Of a stretch of DNA of 64,000 nucleotides, positions 8,431 to 17,307 are shown in pieces. The DNA comes from Catenibacillus scindens. Lineage in GTDB: Bacteria > Bacillota > Clostridia > Lachnospirales > Lachnospiraceae. Position 1 is the stretch's first letter. Every line of letters begins with the position of its first letter. The notes below the pieces were generated by a model. That model saw only the letters and a list, made by a program, of their open reading frames with translations. It was not told where the DNA came from and did no database searches. The stretch is taken from positions 62,001 through 126,000 of the forward strand of contig NZ_JACHFW010000004.1 of NCBI RefSeq assembly GCF_014202115.1. Direction: 5' to 3'. The position numbers and the translations under genes are program-made.

Positions 8431-9828
8431 TCACGCGCCAGTCTCAGACTGTACCTCACTTGTGTCAGATTCAGCACCGCTGCTTTCAGATTGCCCCTCA
8501 CCGCTTTCAGTTCCGGATTCGGCGCTTCCGCTTTCATCCCCGGCGGAATTTGTCTGCCCGCTGTCAGAGGACTGACTTTCGCCCTCCGCAGCAGGCTGAG
8601 ACTGCGTCCCATCCGAAGCATTTTCATCCTGAGGCGCCGCCTCAAGGGCTGCCGCCAGGGACGTATCTGTCATAAAAGTATTGACATTGTAGAGGAAAAG
8701 TATATCTGTGATCCCGTTACTCTCAATAAGCAAGTCAAGGTCATCGTAGTAATAGCGGGGATCCACCATGATAATATTTCTGTAATACGGCAGTAAAAAC
8801 TGGACAAAGCAGTTGGCGTAGGAATCCTTCAGCAACAGCAAATTTTTGTTCTGTTCATTGGGTGTGGAAATATCCACACGGGAAAAATTGCCGCCGAAAA
8901 ATACTTCATAATGATCTTTCTGGTCAAGGGCGGTACTGTCATAAATGGAAGCCGTCTTCCTCTGCTCGTCAATATAGTTGACTACGCAGTCTGTATTCAC
9001 GTCTTTGGCCACATAAATCTCAATAGTATCTTCCGCTTTATGGTAACCGCTCTTTGAGGCGAGAGTTCCGGAAAAAGTGGTGCTTACAGGATAAACGTCA
9101 TACTCGATCACCGGATCGGTAATCCCCAGAGCCGGGCAGAGGGTGTCAAAAGCATACTTTGCTCCCAGACTTGTCCAGTGGTGGTCTGTCTTATAGTAAA
9201 TATACTCGGTCTTATGTGAGGACATCGTATCCACAAGATCCACAAAATTCAGAGAATCCCCCACAACAGCCCGCGCGTTGGCAATATCCTGAGACTGATC
9301 CCTCACCGGCGCATTATTTGGCCGAAGCTGATCGCAGATGTAGGCTGCATTTGGCACCAAAGTCATGACCGTATTGATATCCACATGCCTCTGTGAAAAC
9401 TCCCGAATGGCATTCAGATTATTTTCCAGCGACTGAGTGTTTGGTTCATCGGGAATTTCAAGAAGGGTATCCTGCTTGCCAATGTACACGCCGTTGGACT
9501 CCCTTTTTCCAAGAGCCATGTCCTCAAACAGCTTCAGGCTGATCCACTGATCTCTCAGGACAAACTGATCCGCCACATAATCTTCCATATCGGACATGAA
9601 ATCTCCACTGATCAGACTTGACAGAGAAAATTCCGGTTTCTGAGCGAGAACACGGTTTTCCGACTCAGAAAAGGACTTATCCCCGGAGATCAGATTGGCC
9701 ACAAAAATCACCACAATAAAAAAGAGAAATACACAGGTCACTTTTATATAAACTTTTCCCCGGCGTTCCCGGAGGATTTTTTTCTTTTTCCGGCGCCGTT
9801 CCTCAGGCGTCATCGCTGTTTTTTCCAT
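8431..9828 (-). CDS. DHHW/AlgX-like SGNH-fold protein, putative O-acetyltransferase partner
   Basis: Membrane-anchored extracytoplasmic protein of the DHHW family (SGNH-hydrolase-like, related to AlgX/AlgJ), 465 residues. An N-terminal basic stretch (R-R-R-K-K-K-K) leads into one membrane segment at about 27-47; the outer domain carries the family motif T-D-H-H-W-T-S-L-G-A. Residues from about 400 to the end are a low-complexity S/E/G/A tail. The ATG follows AAAGGAG. It is the last gene of a cluster with an MBOAT acyltransferase 15 nt upstream. By analogy with alginate acetylation, the MBOAT moves an acetyl group across the membrane and this protein transfers it to a surface polymer. The polymer is unknown. 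Confidence 0.82.
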   Translation of the reverse strand: MEKTAMTPEERRRKKKKILRERRGKVYIKVTCVFLFFIVVIFVANLISGDKSFSESENRVLAQKPEFSLSSLISGDFMSDMEDYVADQFVLRDQWISLKLFEDMALGKRESNGVYIGKQDTLLEIPDEPNTQSLENNLNAIREFSQRHVDINTVMTLVPNAAYICDQLRPNNAPVRDQSQDIANARAVVGDSLNFVDLVDTMSSHKTEYIYYKTDHHWTSLGAKYAFDTLCPALGITDPVIEYDVYPVSTTFSGTLASKSGYHKAEDTIEIYVAKDVNTDCVVNYIDEQRKTASIYDSTALDQKDHYEVFFGGNFSRVDISTPNEQNKNLLLLKDSYANCFVQFLLPYYRNIIMVDPRYYYDDLDLLIESNGITDILFLYNVNTFMTDTSLAAALEAAPQDENASDGTQSQPAAEGESQSSDSGQTNSAGDESGSAESGTESGEGQSESSGAESDTSEVQSETGA

Positions 9829-9843
9829 ATAAAATCTCCTTTG

Positions 9844-11256
9844 TTAAAACTGGAAATACAAAAATGGGCTATATGTAGCATTAACAAGATAAGCCAGGGA
9901 AAGGACGATAATTGCCGTATAAATTCCTGCCGCCGCCACAGAACGCCACGCACCTTTCTTCAATGCAATCCTGCTGTAATGCTTCCACACAAAAGGCGTG
10001 GAACAGAAAAAGCAGATGACCAAAAGAATCAGATTGGCGCCCAGATAATAAAGTCCTGTGCTATCCACAAGTCCATGGCCGCCGATCCCAAACATATTTC
10101 CAAGGAAGGTAAAGGCACCGGAAAGTGACGTTGCGGAAAATAACACCCAGCCAAAGACGGCAAAAATAAAGGCATATATCTTCTGGACAATTCCCGGCAG
10201 TTTCTCCAGATATTTTGCCAGAAAATACTTTTCCAGCAAAAGCAGAAGGCCGTAATAAAGCCCCCATATAATAAAATTCCAAGCGGAGCCGTGCCACAGG
10301 CCGGTCAGCATCCACACAATAAGAATATTGGCCACATGCCGTCCCACTGCGACTCTGTTTCCACCCAGAGGGATATAGACATAATCTCTGAACCATGATC
10401 CAAGTGAAATATGCCACCGGCGCCAGAACTCAGTTACACTTTTTGAAATATATGGATAATCAAAGTTCTTGCCAAATTCAAACCCAAACATCTTTCCAAG
10501 GCCAATAGCCATATCGGAATAGCCGCTGAAATCGAAATAAATCTGCATAGTATAAGCCAGGGCCCCCACCCAGGCAGTCAGCACAGACCGCTCATCTCCG
10601 GGAATGGCAGCGATGGCATTAAAGGCAGCGCTGATATTGTCCGCCAAAAGCACCTTTTTTCCAAGGCCGCGGATAAATAAGGTCACGCCCTGTCCGAATT
10701 TGTACCATGTATGGCGGCGCACAGTCAACTGTTCAAAAATATCTTTATAGCGGACAATAGGGCCGGCCAAAAGTCTTGGGAACATCGTCAGATAAACGCC
10801 AAAGGAAATAAAATTTCTCTGGGCCGGCACAGTGCCTTTATAGACGTCAATAATATAAGAGAGGGCCGAGAAGGTATAAAAAGAAATACCCACAGGCAGG
10901 GCCAGCGTCTTATAAGGGATGTCCACAGGCAGGATCGCGTTAAGATTATCCAACAAAAAGCCATAGTATTTAAAAAATCCCAGCATTCCAAGATTGACAA
11001 TTATGGTAAACCAGAAACAGATCCGAAGCCATCGCTGATCTTTTACCTTCCGGTAATAATCCAGTTCCAGGCCGCTCAAATAGTTAAAGCAGACACTGAA
11101 CAGCATCAGAACAATGTAGATTGGCTCCCCCCAGGCGAAATAAACAAGACTGATGAGCAGGAGGACAAAATTTTTCAGTTTCCACGGAACTATAAAATAT
11201 AAAAGCAATGCAATTGGAAAAAACACAAACAGGAAGAATACACTGCTGAAAATCAT
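9844..11256 (-). CDS. MBOAT family O-acyltransferase (AlgI/DltB-like)
   Basis: Polytopic membrane-bound O-acyltransferase, 470 residues, with about ten or more hydrophobic segments. The MBOAT signature region F-W-R-R-W-H-I-S-L-G (H282) and the catalytic histidine in L-T-G-L-W-H-G-S (H322) are present, together with Y-I-P-L-G-G-N-R, matching AlgI-type enzymes. It would carry acetyl groups from a cytoplasmic donor to the outer face. Neighbours are a DUF4358 protein and an SGNH protein upstream and a DHHW protein downstream, all minus strand with short gaps, forming a surface-polymer O-acetylation operon. Confidence 0.93.
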   Translation of the reverse strand: MIFSSVFFLFVFFPIALLLYFIVPWKLKNFVLLLISLVYFAWGEPIYIVLMLFSVCFNYLSGLELDYYRKVKDQRWLRICFWFTIIVNLGMLGFFKYYGFLLDNLNAILPVDIPYKTLALPVGISFYTFSALSYIIDVYKGTVPAQRNFISFGVYLTMFPRLLAGPIVRYKDIFEQLTVRRHTWYKFGQGVTLFIRGLGKKVLLADNISAAFNAIAAIPGDERSVLTAWVGALAYTMQIYFDFSGYSDMAIGLGKMFGFEFGKNFDYPYISKSVTEFWRRWHISLGSWFRDYVYIPLGGNRVAVGRHVANILIVWMLTGLWHGSAWNFIIWGLYYGLLLLLEKYFLAKYLEKLPGIVQKIYAFIFAVFGWVLFSATSLSGAFTFLGNMFGIGGHGLVDSTGLYYLGANLILLVICFFCSTPFVWKHYSRIALKKGAWRSVAAAGIYTAIIVLSLAYLVNATYSPFLYFQF

Positions 11257-11321
11257 AATTTTTAAACCCTTTCCATCTCTTTCTACTAATTCTGCCGCAG
11301 GACGGGCGGCAGGCCCCGTAC

Positions 11322-11831
11322 TTAAAGGCTGTCCCGAAAAGCCTGATCAGCCGCGCTGGCATTTGCATGGACAACATAGAGAATGTAATTGCCCCGCACA
11401 TCAATAATGTGATGATTATCCAGCAGGTCATACTGTTCCGGGGCATAGCCCTCAAAGGTATTCTTCTGGGTATCCAGACGGTTGGTAATGGCAGCTTGCA
11501 CAGCTTCTGCCTGGGAAGTGTCCGCCAGTTTGACAATCAGCAGTTCTTCCGCGTCCATATTGGTCACAGGTGCGTAGAGAACAACGCTTTCATAATCACT
11601 GGCATTAAGGCCGTAAAACTTTTTAAACATACGATCCGTACTTTTTTCCACTGAATCCATAGTGATGGAGCTGGTCACAGCGGCCTCCACATCTTCAATA
11701 GCCGCCGCGCTGACTCTGTCGCCCATCTGCAAAGATATGATAAAAACCAGCAACACAACAACCATCCCGATCCTTACAGGACCAAAAATGGACATTCCAT
11801 TACTCAGCTGTAGTTTCTTGTTCATCGTCAT
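11322..11831 (-). CDS. DUF4358-type membrane-anchored extracytoplasmic protein
   Basis: 169 residues with one N-terminal membrane segment (about 17-37) and an outer domain resembling the DUF4358 family (A-P-V-T-N-M-D-A-E-E-L-L-I-V-K and Y-x-L-L-D-N-H-H-I-I-D). Function unknown; such proteins commonly sit beside SGNH and MBOAT genes. The ATG at 11831 follows GGAGG by 6 nt and overlaps the end of the upstream SGNH gene by 32 nt, so translation is probably coupled. A second in-frame ATG lies at 11825. Confidence 0.75.
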   Translation of the reverse strand: MTMNKKLQLSNGMSIFGPVRIGMVVVLLVFIISLQMGDRVSAAAIEDVEAAVTSSITMDSVEKSTDRMFKKFYGLNASDYESVVLYAPVTNMDAEELLIVKLADTSQAEAVQAAITNRLDTQKNTFEGYAPEQYDLLDNHHIIDVRGNYILYVVHANASAADQAFRDSL

Positions 11832-12639
11832 TATTTACCTCCGCGATCATATCAATAGCCCAGTATTCATAGAAGGCTTTCTGCATATGTATTCCATCCA
11901 CATCATAGAGATCCTTATGTTCTTCCACTGTGGCCGAAATGTCAATATAGTGGATGCCGTTTTCCTCACAGTGGGCCTTAATCGCCGCGTTCCAATCCGG
12001 AATTTCACGCCACTTTTCAGATTTCTCAAAGGCCGGATCTGTGGCAGGAATAGTAGAATTTACATAAACCTCCACACCCGGAACACTTGTCTTTACCAGG
12101 TCAATCATAGAATCCAGCTCGGTGATATACTCCTCCACCGTGTTCCAATACCCGATGCTGATATCGTTTAATCCAAAGCAGAAAAAAACAATGGATGGAT
12201 TAACGTTTTGAAGCTGTTCGATATGATCCGGAATGTTTTTCAATGTTCCGCCAGAATCAGCCAAAACTCTCCGGTCTTCCACGAAGCCAAAAACAGAAAA
12301 GCCCATTGCTCTGGAATCTCCAAAGATCACCGCGTCGCCAAACTGCTGCCAGACGTCCAGCTCACCGTTCTCCAACGCTTTGCGCCGTTCTTCCTGTCGG
12401 ATATCTTTAATCTGCTGCTCTACCGGCGCCACGTCCGCCGCCTCAAGCTGATGGATATAAGCTACCCCGGCCTCCGTACTTACCTGGGGCGTTCTTCTTC
12501 GAAAAACAGTGGACAAAATAATGGCCAGCACCACCACAATGACCACCGCCATAATAATCAAACGTAAAGTTGGATTTTGAAGATATGGCCTTACAAGCCC
12601 CTGATTGTTTTTTGACACTCTCTTTGGATTTTCTCTCAT
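11800..12639 (-). CDS. SGNH/GDSL-family hydrolase, membrane anchored
   Basis: 279-residue protein with a basic N terminus, one membrane segment at about 25-46, and an extracellular SGNH-hydrolase domain. Block I is G-D-S-R with nucleophile S109, block III is F-G-L-N-D, and block V D-G-I-H-M supplies the Asp-His pair. Likely an esterase or acetyl transferase acting on a surface polymer, as the first gene of the SGNH-DUF4358-MBOAT-DHHW cluster. Its promoter would lie near or within the repeat element at 12,679-12,857. Confidence 0.85.
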   Translation of the reverse strand: MRENPKRVSKNNQGLVRPYLQNPTLRLIIMAVVIVVVLAIILSTVFRRRTPQVSTEAGVAYIHQLEAADVAPVEQQIKDIRQEERRKALENGELDVWQQFGDAVIFGDSRAMGFSVFGFVEDRRVLADSGGTLKNIPDHIEQLQNVNPSIVFFCFGLNDISIGYWNTVEEYITELDSMIDLVKTSVPGVEVYVNSTIPATDPAFEKSEKWREIPDWNAAIKAHCEENGIHYIDISATVEEHKDLYDVDGIHMQKAFYEYWAIDMIAEVNNDDEQETTAE

Positions 12640-13325
12640 TTCACATGCCTCTTTATCTATAAAAATTATAAGATGCCAGGGTCAAAAGGTCATGCGTTTC
12701 ATGCTTGCATGAAAAAGCATGACTTTGAGACCCGAAAAACATGAGAAAGCAGCCATTTTTCGAAGAAAAATGAGCGATTTCGAATGTTTTTAGGATTTCG
12801 AGAGCGCAAAGCGCGGAGAAATCCGTGGCATCATGGGGTCAAAAGACCTTTTGACCCCAACATCATTATAACGATTCAACCATACATCTTAAAAGCCCCG
12901 CCGCTTACGCGGCTGAATCCTCGATTGGGCTTGGCGCCATATGTCTGATTTTGTAAAAAATCCTCTGCAAGTAATCTTGCGCGGTATTTTTATTAAACCA
13001 GCCGCATGGCTGAAAAGTCATGAAAAATTTTGTAATTTCTGTATGCTGCGCACATTAATTTTATCATACTACTTTCAACGCCGAAAGACAATATTCGACA
13101 TCAACAAAAAATATTTTTTGTCACTATTTTGCCATGCGGCTGGGTACACACACCGGCGGGTTATCTTTATTATCTCACCGGAAATTAATGGTAGACACGC
13201 CCACTGATCTGTGATACTCTTTCATTTATGCGAAGGTGAGCCGTACAATGCCCTGTCCCCGCTGCGGACATTTTATGGGGCAAATTTGGCTCGTTACCTG
13301 ATGGAATAAGTAAGAGGTGTGAGAT
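12640..13325. other. 686-bp intergenic region between divergent genes
   Basis: It holds the inverted-repeat element at 12,679-12,857, then AT-rich sequence with several short palindromes and no supported gene. Just before the MATE gene a 17-codon frame at 13,248-13,301 starts M-P-C-P-R-C-G-H, a single zinc-ribbon knuckle followed by an early stop, with a GAAGG motif upstream; it may be a leader peptide or a fragment of a decayed zinc-ribbon gene. An 88-codon open frame at 12,941-13,207 looks non-coding (no ribosome site, atypical composition). Confidence 0.5.
12679..12857. repeat. MITE-like inverted-repeat element (about 179 bp)
   Basis: The ends are inverted copies: GGGTCAAAAGGTC at 12,680-12,692 and GACCTTTTGACCC at 12,844-12,856. 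Inside are at least three hairpins, including GGATTTC...GAAATCC around 12,793-12,824 and a terminal palindrome GGGGTCAAAAG/CTTTTGACCCC (12,835-12,857). There is no coding capacity. The form is that of a non-autonomous mobile repeat or a structured intergenic repeat; no target-site duplication was confirmed. Confidence 0.55.
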
Positions 13326-14666
13326 ATGATTAAAGATATGACAAAGGGTTCTCCCTTAAAGCTGATCATCAGCTTTGCCATCCCCATGTTTCTGGGAATT
13401 TTATTTCAGCAATTTTACAGTATGGTGGATACCATTATTGTGGGTCAGTTTCTCGGCGTAGGGCCTCTGGCCGGCGTAGGGTCCACATCATCCTTAAACT
13501 TTATGGTCATCGGCTTTTGTACCGGTGTCTGCAGTGGTTTTGCAATCCCTGTGGCACAGATGTTCGGCGCCCGCAATGAAGAAGATCTGCGCCGATTTGT
13601 CGCCAGCAGCGCATGGCTGTGCGTTATTTTTTCTCTGATCCTTACAGTTGTCACGGCTCTGTGCTGCCGAAAAATCCTTGAGATCATGAACACTCCGGAA
13701 GATATTTTTGAGTATGCCTACATTTATATACTGATCATTTTCCTGGGCATTCCTTTTACATTTTTATACAATATTGTAGCGGCTATCATTCGCTCCCTGG
13801 GTGACAGCCGCACGCCGGTCATCTTTCTCGCCCTGGCGTCCCTCATCAATATTGTCCTGGACATTGCCTTTATCTGGCTTTTTAGCATGAACGTGGAAGG
13901 CCCGGCCCTGGCCACAGTGATCTCCCAGGCCATCTCCGGCTTTGTCTGTCTCCTCTACATGAGAAAGAAATTTACCATACTAAAAATGTCCAAAGATGAT
14001 TGGCGCATGAGAAGCCATCACGTAAAGATCCTATGTAAAATGGGTATCCCCATGGGCCTCCAGTATTCTGTTACCGCCATCGGCACACTGGTAATCCAGG
14101 CTGCAGTCAACAGCCTGGGAACCGCTGTTGTCGCCGGCGTTACGGCAGCCCAGCGGCTTAACTCTTTTATCTCCTGTCCGGTGGAAGCTCTCGGCCAGAC
14201 TATGGCTCCATACAGCGGACAAAACTGCGGTGCCGGGGATTTGAAACGGGTGGGCCGCGGTCTTTTAGCCTCCAGCTTATCCGGCTTTGTGGTTTCCGGC
14301 ATACTTCTGGTCATTGTGGCCATTACAGGCCGGAGCCTGTCGCTGATCTTTCTGGACAGCTCTGATCCTGTGATCCTGGATTATTCTTATCAGTTCCTCA
14401 TGTTTTCCTGCGGAGGATACTGCCTGCTGACTTTAGTCAATACAGTACGCTTTACCATTCAGGGCATGGGATTTTCAGGGCTGGCCATCACCGCTGGGGT
14501 TATGGAGATGGCCGCCAGAACTTTCGCCGGCCTTTGTCTGGTCTCATGGCTTGGATTTACTGGAATATGCATGGCCCATCCCCTGGCCTGGCTATGCGCC
14601 GACATTTTTCTTATACCGGCATTTTTCTTCTGTAAAAAGAAGCTTTCAAAACCGGTCAGGGCATAA
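13326..14666 (+). CDS. MATE family efflux transporter
   Basis: 446-residue, twelve-segment membrane antiporter of the MATE superfamily (NorM/DinF-like), exporting cationic or organic compounds in exchange for Na+ or H+. The N-terminal half has the typical P-M-F-L-G-I-L-F-Q-Q-F-Y-S-M-V-D-T-I-I-V-G-Q-F and later an R-S-L-G-D-S-x-T-P loop. The start ATG follows GAGGTG by about 6 nt. It stands alone on the plus strand; its 3' end overlaps the convergent flavoprotein gene by 11 bp. Substrate cannot be inferred. Confidence 0.93.
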   Translation: MIKDMTKGSPLKLIISFAIPMFLGILFQQFYSMVDTIIVGQFLGVGPLAGVGSTSSLNFMVIGFCTGVCSGFAIPVAQMFGARNEEDLRRFVASSAWLCVIFSLILTVVTALCCRKILEIMNTPEDIFEYAYIYILIIFLGIPFTFLYNIVAAIIRSLGDSRTPVIFLALASLINIVLDIAFIWLFSMNVEGPALATVISQAISGFVCLLYMRKKFTILKMSKDDWRMRSHHVKILCKMGIPMGLQYSVTAIGTLVIQAAVNSLGTAVVAGVTAAQRLNSFISCPVEALGQTMAPYSGQNCGAGDLKRVGRGLLASSLSGFVVSGILLVIVAITGRSLSLIFLDSSDPVILDYSYQFLMFSCGGYCLLTLVNTVRFTIQGMGFSGLAITAGVMEMAARTFAGLCLVSWLGFTGICMAHPLAWLCADIFLIPAFFFCKKKLSKPVRA

Positions 14667-15939
14667 GAGCAAAAATATTTTCACCGCCGGCCATTCCTAC
14701 CCGCTGGCGGATTTGCCCCATGTCTGTTGTATATAAACCTTTTTCTTTCATCCGGTCAAACAAAACAGAACCGGAAAAAGTATATTTCTCCCGGCGTCCG
14801 GCCTCAGTCTCCATCTGCTGCCCGATCCATCGGATAGCGTCGCCGCAGGCAGTCTGCTGGGGATAGGCCCACAAAGATTTTCCCATGGCTTTGCGCACAG
14901 CGTTGTACCCCGCAAGGACACCTGTGACAATGGCCTCTGTGTGGCCTACAAAATTTCCGGTTTTTTCTCCGGCACAAAACAAATTTTCCATTCCCCTGAC
15001 AAGAAGGGTATCTTCTCTTAAAACAGAGGCGGTAAGGCGGACCGAATTGCCTTCGCCGCCGGCATAGGGATCTTCATACCGGGCCCATTCAAGGCCCGGT
15101 ATTTTTCTCAGTTTTTCCAGAGGAAACCAGGGTGCCATCATCTTGGCATGTCCTGTATCCAGCAGTACGATGTGTGTGGCATACTCCGGAAGAGCATACT
15201 GGCGGCATGCTTTAAGAGCCAGATGGTCTTCTATAAGATCTTTTGGAATATCAATGATAGCTACCCCCTGCTCATCCAGCGACTTTACAATTTGTGGAGC
15301 CAGGGAATCTTTCATCAGTGAACAGGAACCGCTGATGGCCCCTTCTTTCCCCTGACTTTTGGCAGAAAATTCTTCAATGCCGCACAGATCGCACAGACTG
15401 ACCCTCCCGCCAAATACCGGGCAGCGGAGAATACAGCACACGCACCCTCTGCCGTATCCCCGGCACTTTGACGGCGGTCCCCCGGTACCCGTGGCGTCAA
15501 TAAAGGCGTCCCCCTCGATTACAGCGCCGTATTGGTCTTTTACTGCCATCAGACGCTGCTTCCCCTCATTCTTCCAAAGATGATGAACGGAAATGATCCG
15601 GGTCTTTAAACGGATATCCACTCCCGCCCGCCGGAGGGTCCGCTCAATTTCCGCGCCGGTCTTTGCCACATCAAATAAACTGGCATGGGCCTGTCCGAAA
15701 AATTCCACATTTCTGTGACGGATATTCTGATCAATGATGAAAAAAAGCTGTCCTCCGCCCATGGCGGTCATCTCCCCGGCGGCAGTATAGCGGCCGTTAT
15801 TATACATGATTCCCCCAACGGCCCCGGTTCCACACAGCATATCCGTTCGTTCCGCCAGGATCACTTTCGCACCCATCCGTGCAGCCTGCAGGGCGGCAGC
15901 GCACCCGGCGAATCCCCCTCCCGCAATTACAATCTGCAT
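14656..15939 (-). CDS. FAD-dependent oxidoreductase (FAD_oxidored family)
   Basis: 427-residue flavoprotein with an N-terminal Rossmann FAD-binding motif G-G-G-F-A-G-C-A-A-A and, near residue 35, the family-typical C-G-T-G-A-V-G-G. A cysteine-rich segment around residues 155-170 (C-R-G-Y-G-R-G-C-V-C-C-I-L-R-C) might bind metal or act in redox chemistry. The C-terminal part has F-C-A-G-E-K-T-G-N-F-V-G-H-T-E-A, a second FAD contact. It resembles the 'FAD-dependent oxidoreductase' group of gut anaerobes whose substrates are mostly unknown. Single-gene unit, convergent with the MATE gene. Confidence 0.8.
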   Translation of the reverse strand: MQIVIAGGGFAGCAAALQAARMGAKVILAERTDMLCGTGAVGGIMYNNGRYTAAGEMTAMGGGQLFFIIDQNIRHRNVEFFGQAHASLFDVAKTGAEIERTLRRAGVDIRLKTRIISVHHLWKNEGKQRLMAVKDQYGAVIEGDAFIDATGTGGPPSKCRGYGRGCVCCILRCPVFGGRVSLCDLCGIEEFSAKSQGKEGAISGSCSLMKDSLAPQIVKSLDEQGVAIIDIPKDLIEDHLALKACRQYALPEYATHIVLLDTGHAKMMAPWFPLEKLRKIPGLEWARYEDPYAGGEGNSVRLTASVLREDTLLVRGMENLFCAGEKTGNFVGHTEAIVTGVLAGYNAVRKAMGKSLWAYPQQTACGDAIRWIGQQMETEAGRREKYTFSGSVLFDRMKEKGLYTTDMGQIRQRVGMAGGENIFALMP

Positions 15940-16023
15940 ATAACCTCCCTTTCCACATCATCCCTCTGGCATACGTCTGCCAGTGATGTACAAAAAAAAT
16001 ACAATTATTTGTTCGGGTATCTA

Positions 16024-16053
16024 TTTACATTTTATTTCTATGAGTTATATAAT
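16024..16053 (+). promoter_or_regulatory. sigmaA promoter of the lrgAB-like operon
   Basis: -35 TTTACA (16,024-16,029), 18-bp spacer, -10 TATAAT (16,048-16,053). A small hairpin TCCTGC-N8-GCAGGA lies directly before the ribosome site of the first gene. Confidence 0.55.
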
Positions 16054-16125
16054 ATGATTTTGTAATTAGAGGGAAACTATTTTCAGAGTCCTGCTTCTCA
16101 TGGCAGGATAAAAGGGAGTCTTAAC

Positions 16126-16596
16126 ATGAAATATTTATTCCAATTTACGATCATCGGCGTAATCACCGCCATCGGCGAATTGCTGAACCTGCTTTTGCCT
16201 CTGCCGGTTCCCGCCAGTATTTACGGCCTCGTCCTTTTATTTGCAGCCTTATGTTTAAAAATCATAAAACTAAGTCAGGTGGAACAGGCCGCAGATTTTT
16301 TCCTGGCCATCATGCCGATTTTATTTGTGCCGTCCACAGTCAATTTAATGAATTACTGGGGCGTCCTTAAAAGCAATGTTGTTGGACTTGTGATCACCTG
16401 CATTTTATCTACTGTTGGAGTTATGGGACTGACCGGTACCCTGGCCCAGCTTATTATGAAAAAAAACACCTCCCGAAAAATTTCCGAAGAGGCTTTAGAC
16501 GAGATGGAGGCTGCGGAAGTTCCCATCCTTGAATCTGAAGGTGTTTACGAGGAAAATGAAGAAAAGACAGAGAAAGGGGGAAAAGACCATGAATGA
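16126..16596 (+). CDS. lrgA: CidA/LrgA family membrane protein
   Basis: 156-residue holin-like protein with four hydrophobic segments in the first 115 residues and the conserved L-L-x-L-P-L-P-V-P-x-S-I-Y-G-L-V-L-L-F near the start. It has an acidic cytoplasmic tail of about 40 residues. The family is linked to control of murein hydrolases and, in several bacteria, pyruvate or other small-acid transport. The next gene starts inside its last codons. The symbol is by family; LrgA and CidA cannot be told apart here. Confidence 0.85.
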   Translation: MKYLFQFTIIGVITAIGELLNLLLPLPVPASIYGLVLLFAALCLKIIKLSQVEQAADFFLAIMPILFVPSTVNLMNYWGVLKSNVVGLVITCILSTVGVMGLTGTLAQLIMKKNTSRKISEEALDEMEAAEVPILESEGVYEENEEKTEKGGKDHE

Positions 16597-17281
16597 ACTT
16601 TTACAGACGTCCTCCTATTTTGGTCTGGCTCTGACACTTTTAATGTACTGGATTTCCTGCAAAATTTCCCAGAAGACAAAAGTACCTGTCTTAAATCCCA
16701 TCCTTGTAGCCAGTATTGTTATCATTGTCATTTTGCTTGTTTTTAATATTGATTATGAGACTTATGAGACCGGCGCCAGCCTGTTAAGCGTTCTCCTCAC
16801 ACCGGCGACGATCTGCTATGCGGTTCCCCTCTACCGCCAGATCGAGGTGCTGAAGAAAAACGTGGCTGCGATTATTATCAGTGTGTTATGCGGCAGTTTT
16901 TCATCGGTTGTCATGGTATTTATTTTCTCCATGATTTTCGGCTTTGATCACCAGATCTATACGTCCCTGCTTCCAAAATCGGTGACAACCGCCATTGGTA
17001 TTGGTCTCTCCCAGGAGATGGGCGGTCTGACTGCTATCACCATCGCTGCCATTATGCTCACAGGAATTTTCGGCGGCATCGCCGCTGTAGGAATCTGCCG
17101 CCTGTTCCACATTACCAACCCGGTAGCCAAGGGTCTGGCCATCGGCACTTCCTCCCACGCGGTTGGAACATCCAAAGCCATTGAACTGGGGGAAGTGGAG
17201 GGTGCTATGAGTGGACTGGCCATTGTCATTTCCGGACTTATGACTGTTTTGTGGGCGTCCATCGCTGCCGGCTGGATGTGA
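16589..17281 (+). CDS. lrgB: LrgB/CidB family membrane protein
   Basis: 230-residue polytopic protein of the LrgB/CidB family, with the hallmark C-terminal H-A-V-G-T-S-K-A-I-E-L-G-E-V-E-G-A-M motif. The start is the ATG at 16,589, preceded by GAAAGGGGG and overlapping the lrgA stop by 8 nt; an earlier in-frame start lies inside lrgA and lacks a ribosome site. The overlap implies translational coupling. Together the pair forms a membrane complex of the Lrg/Cid type. Confidence 0.92.
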   Translation: MNELLQTSSYFGLALTLLMYWISCKISQKTKVPVLNPILVASIVIIVILLVFNIDYETYETGASLLSVLLTPATICYAVPLYRQIEVLKKNVAAIIISVLCGSFSSVVMVFIFSMIFGFDHQIYTSLLPKSVTTAIGIGLSQEMGGLTAITIAAIMLTGIFGGIAAVGICRLFHITNPVAKGLAIGTSSHAVGTSKAIELGEVEGAMSGLAIVISGLMTVLWASIAAGWM

Positions 17282-17307
17282 TCACGCAGAGCAGATTGTC
17301 GGTTGGA

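Noticed and set aside
12941-13207. 88-codon open frame upstream of the MATE gene
   Set aside because: No ribosome site, unusual composition, overlaps repeat-like AT-rich sequence; probably chance.
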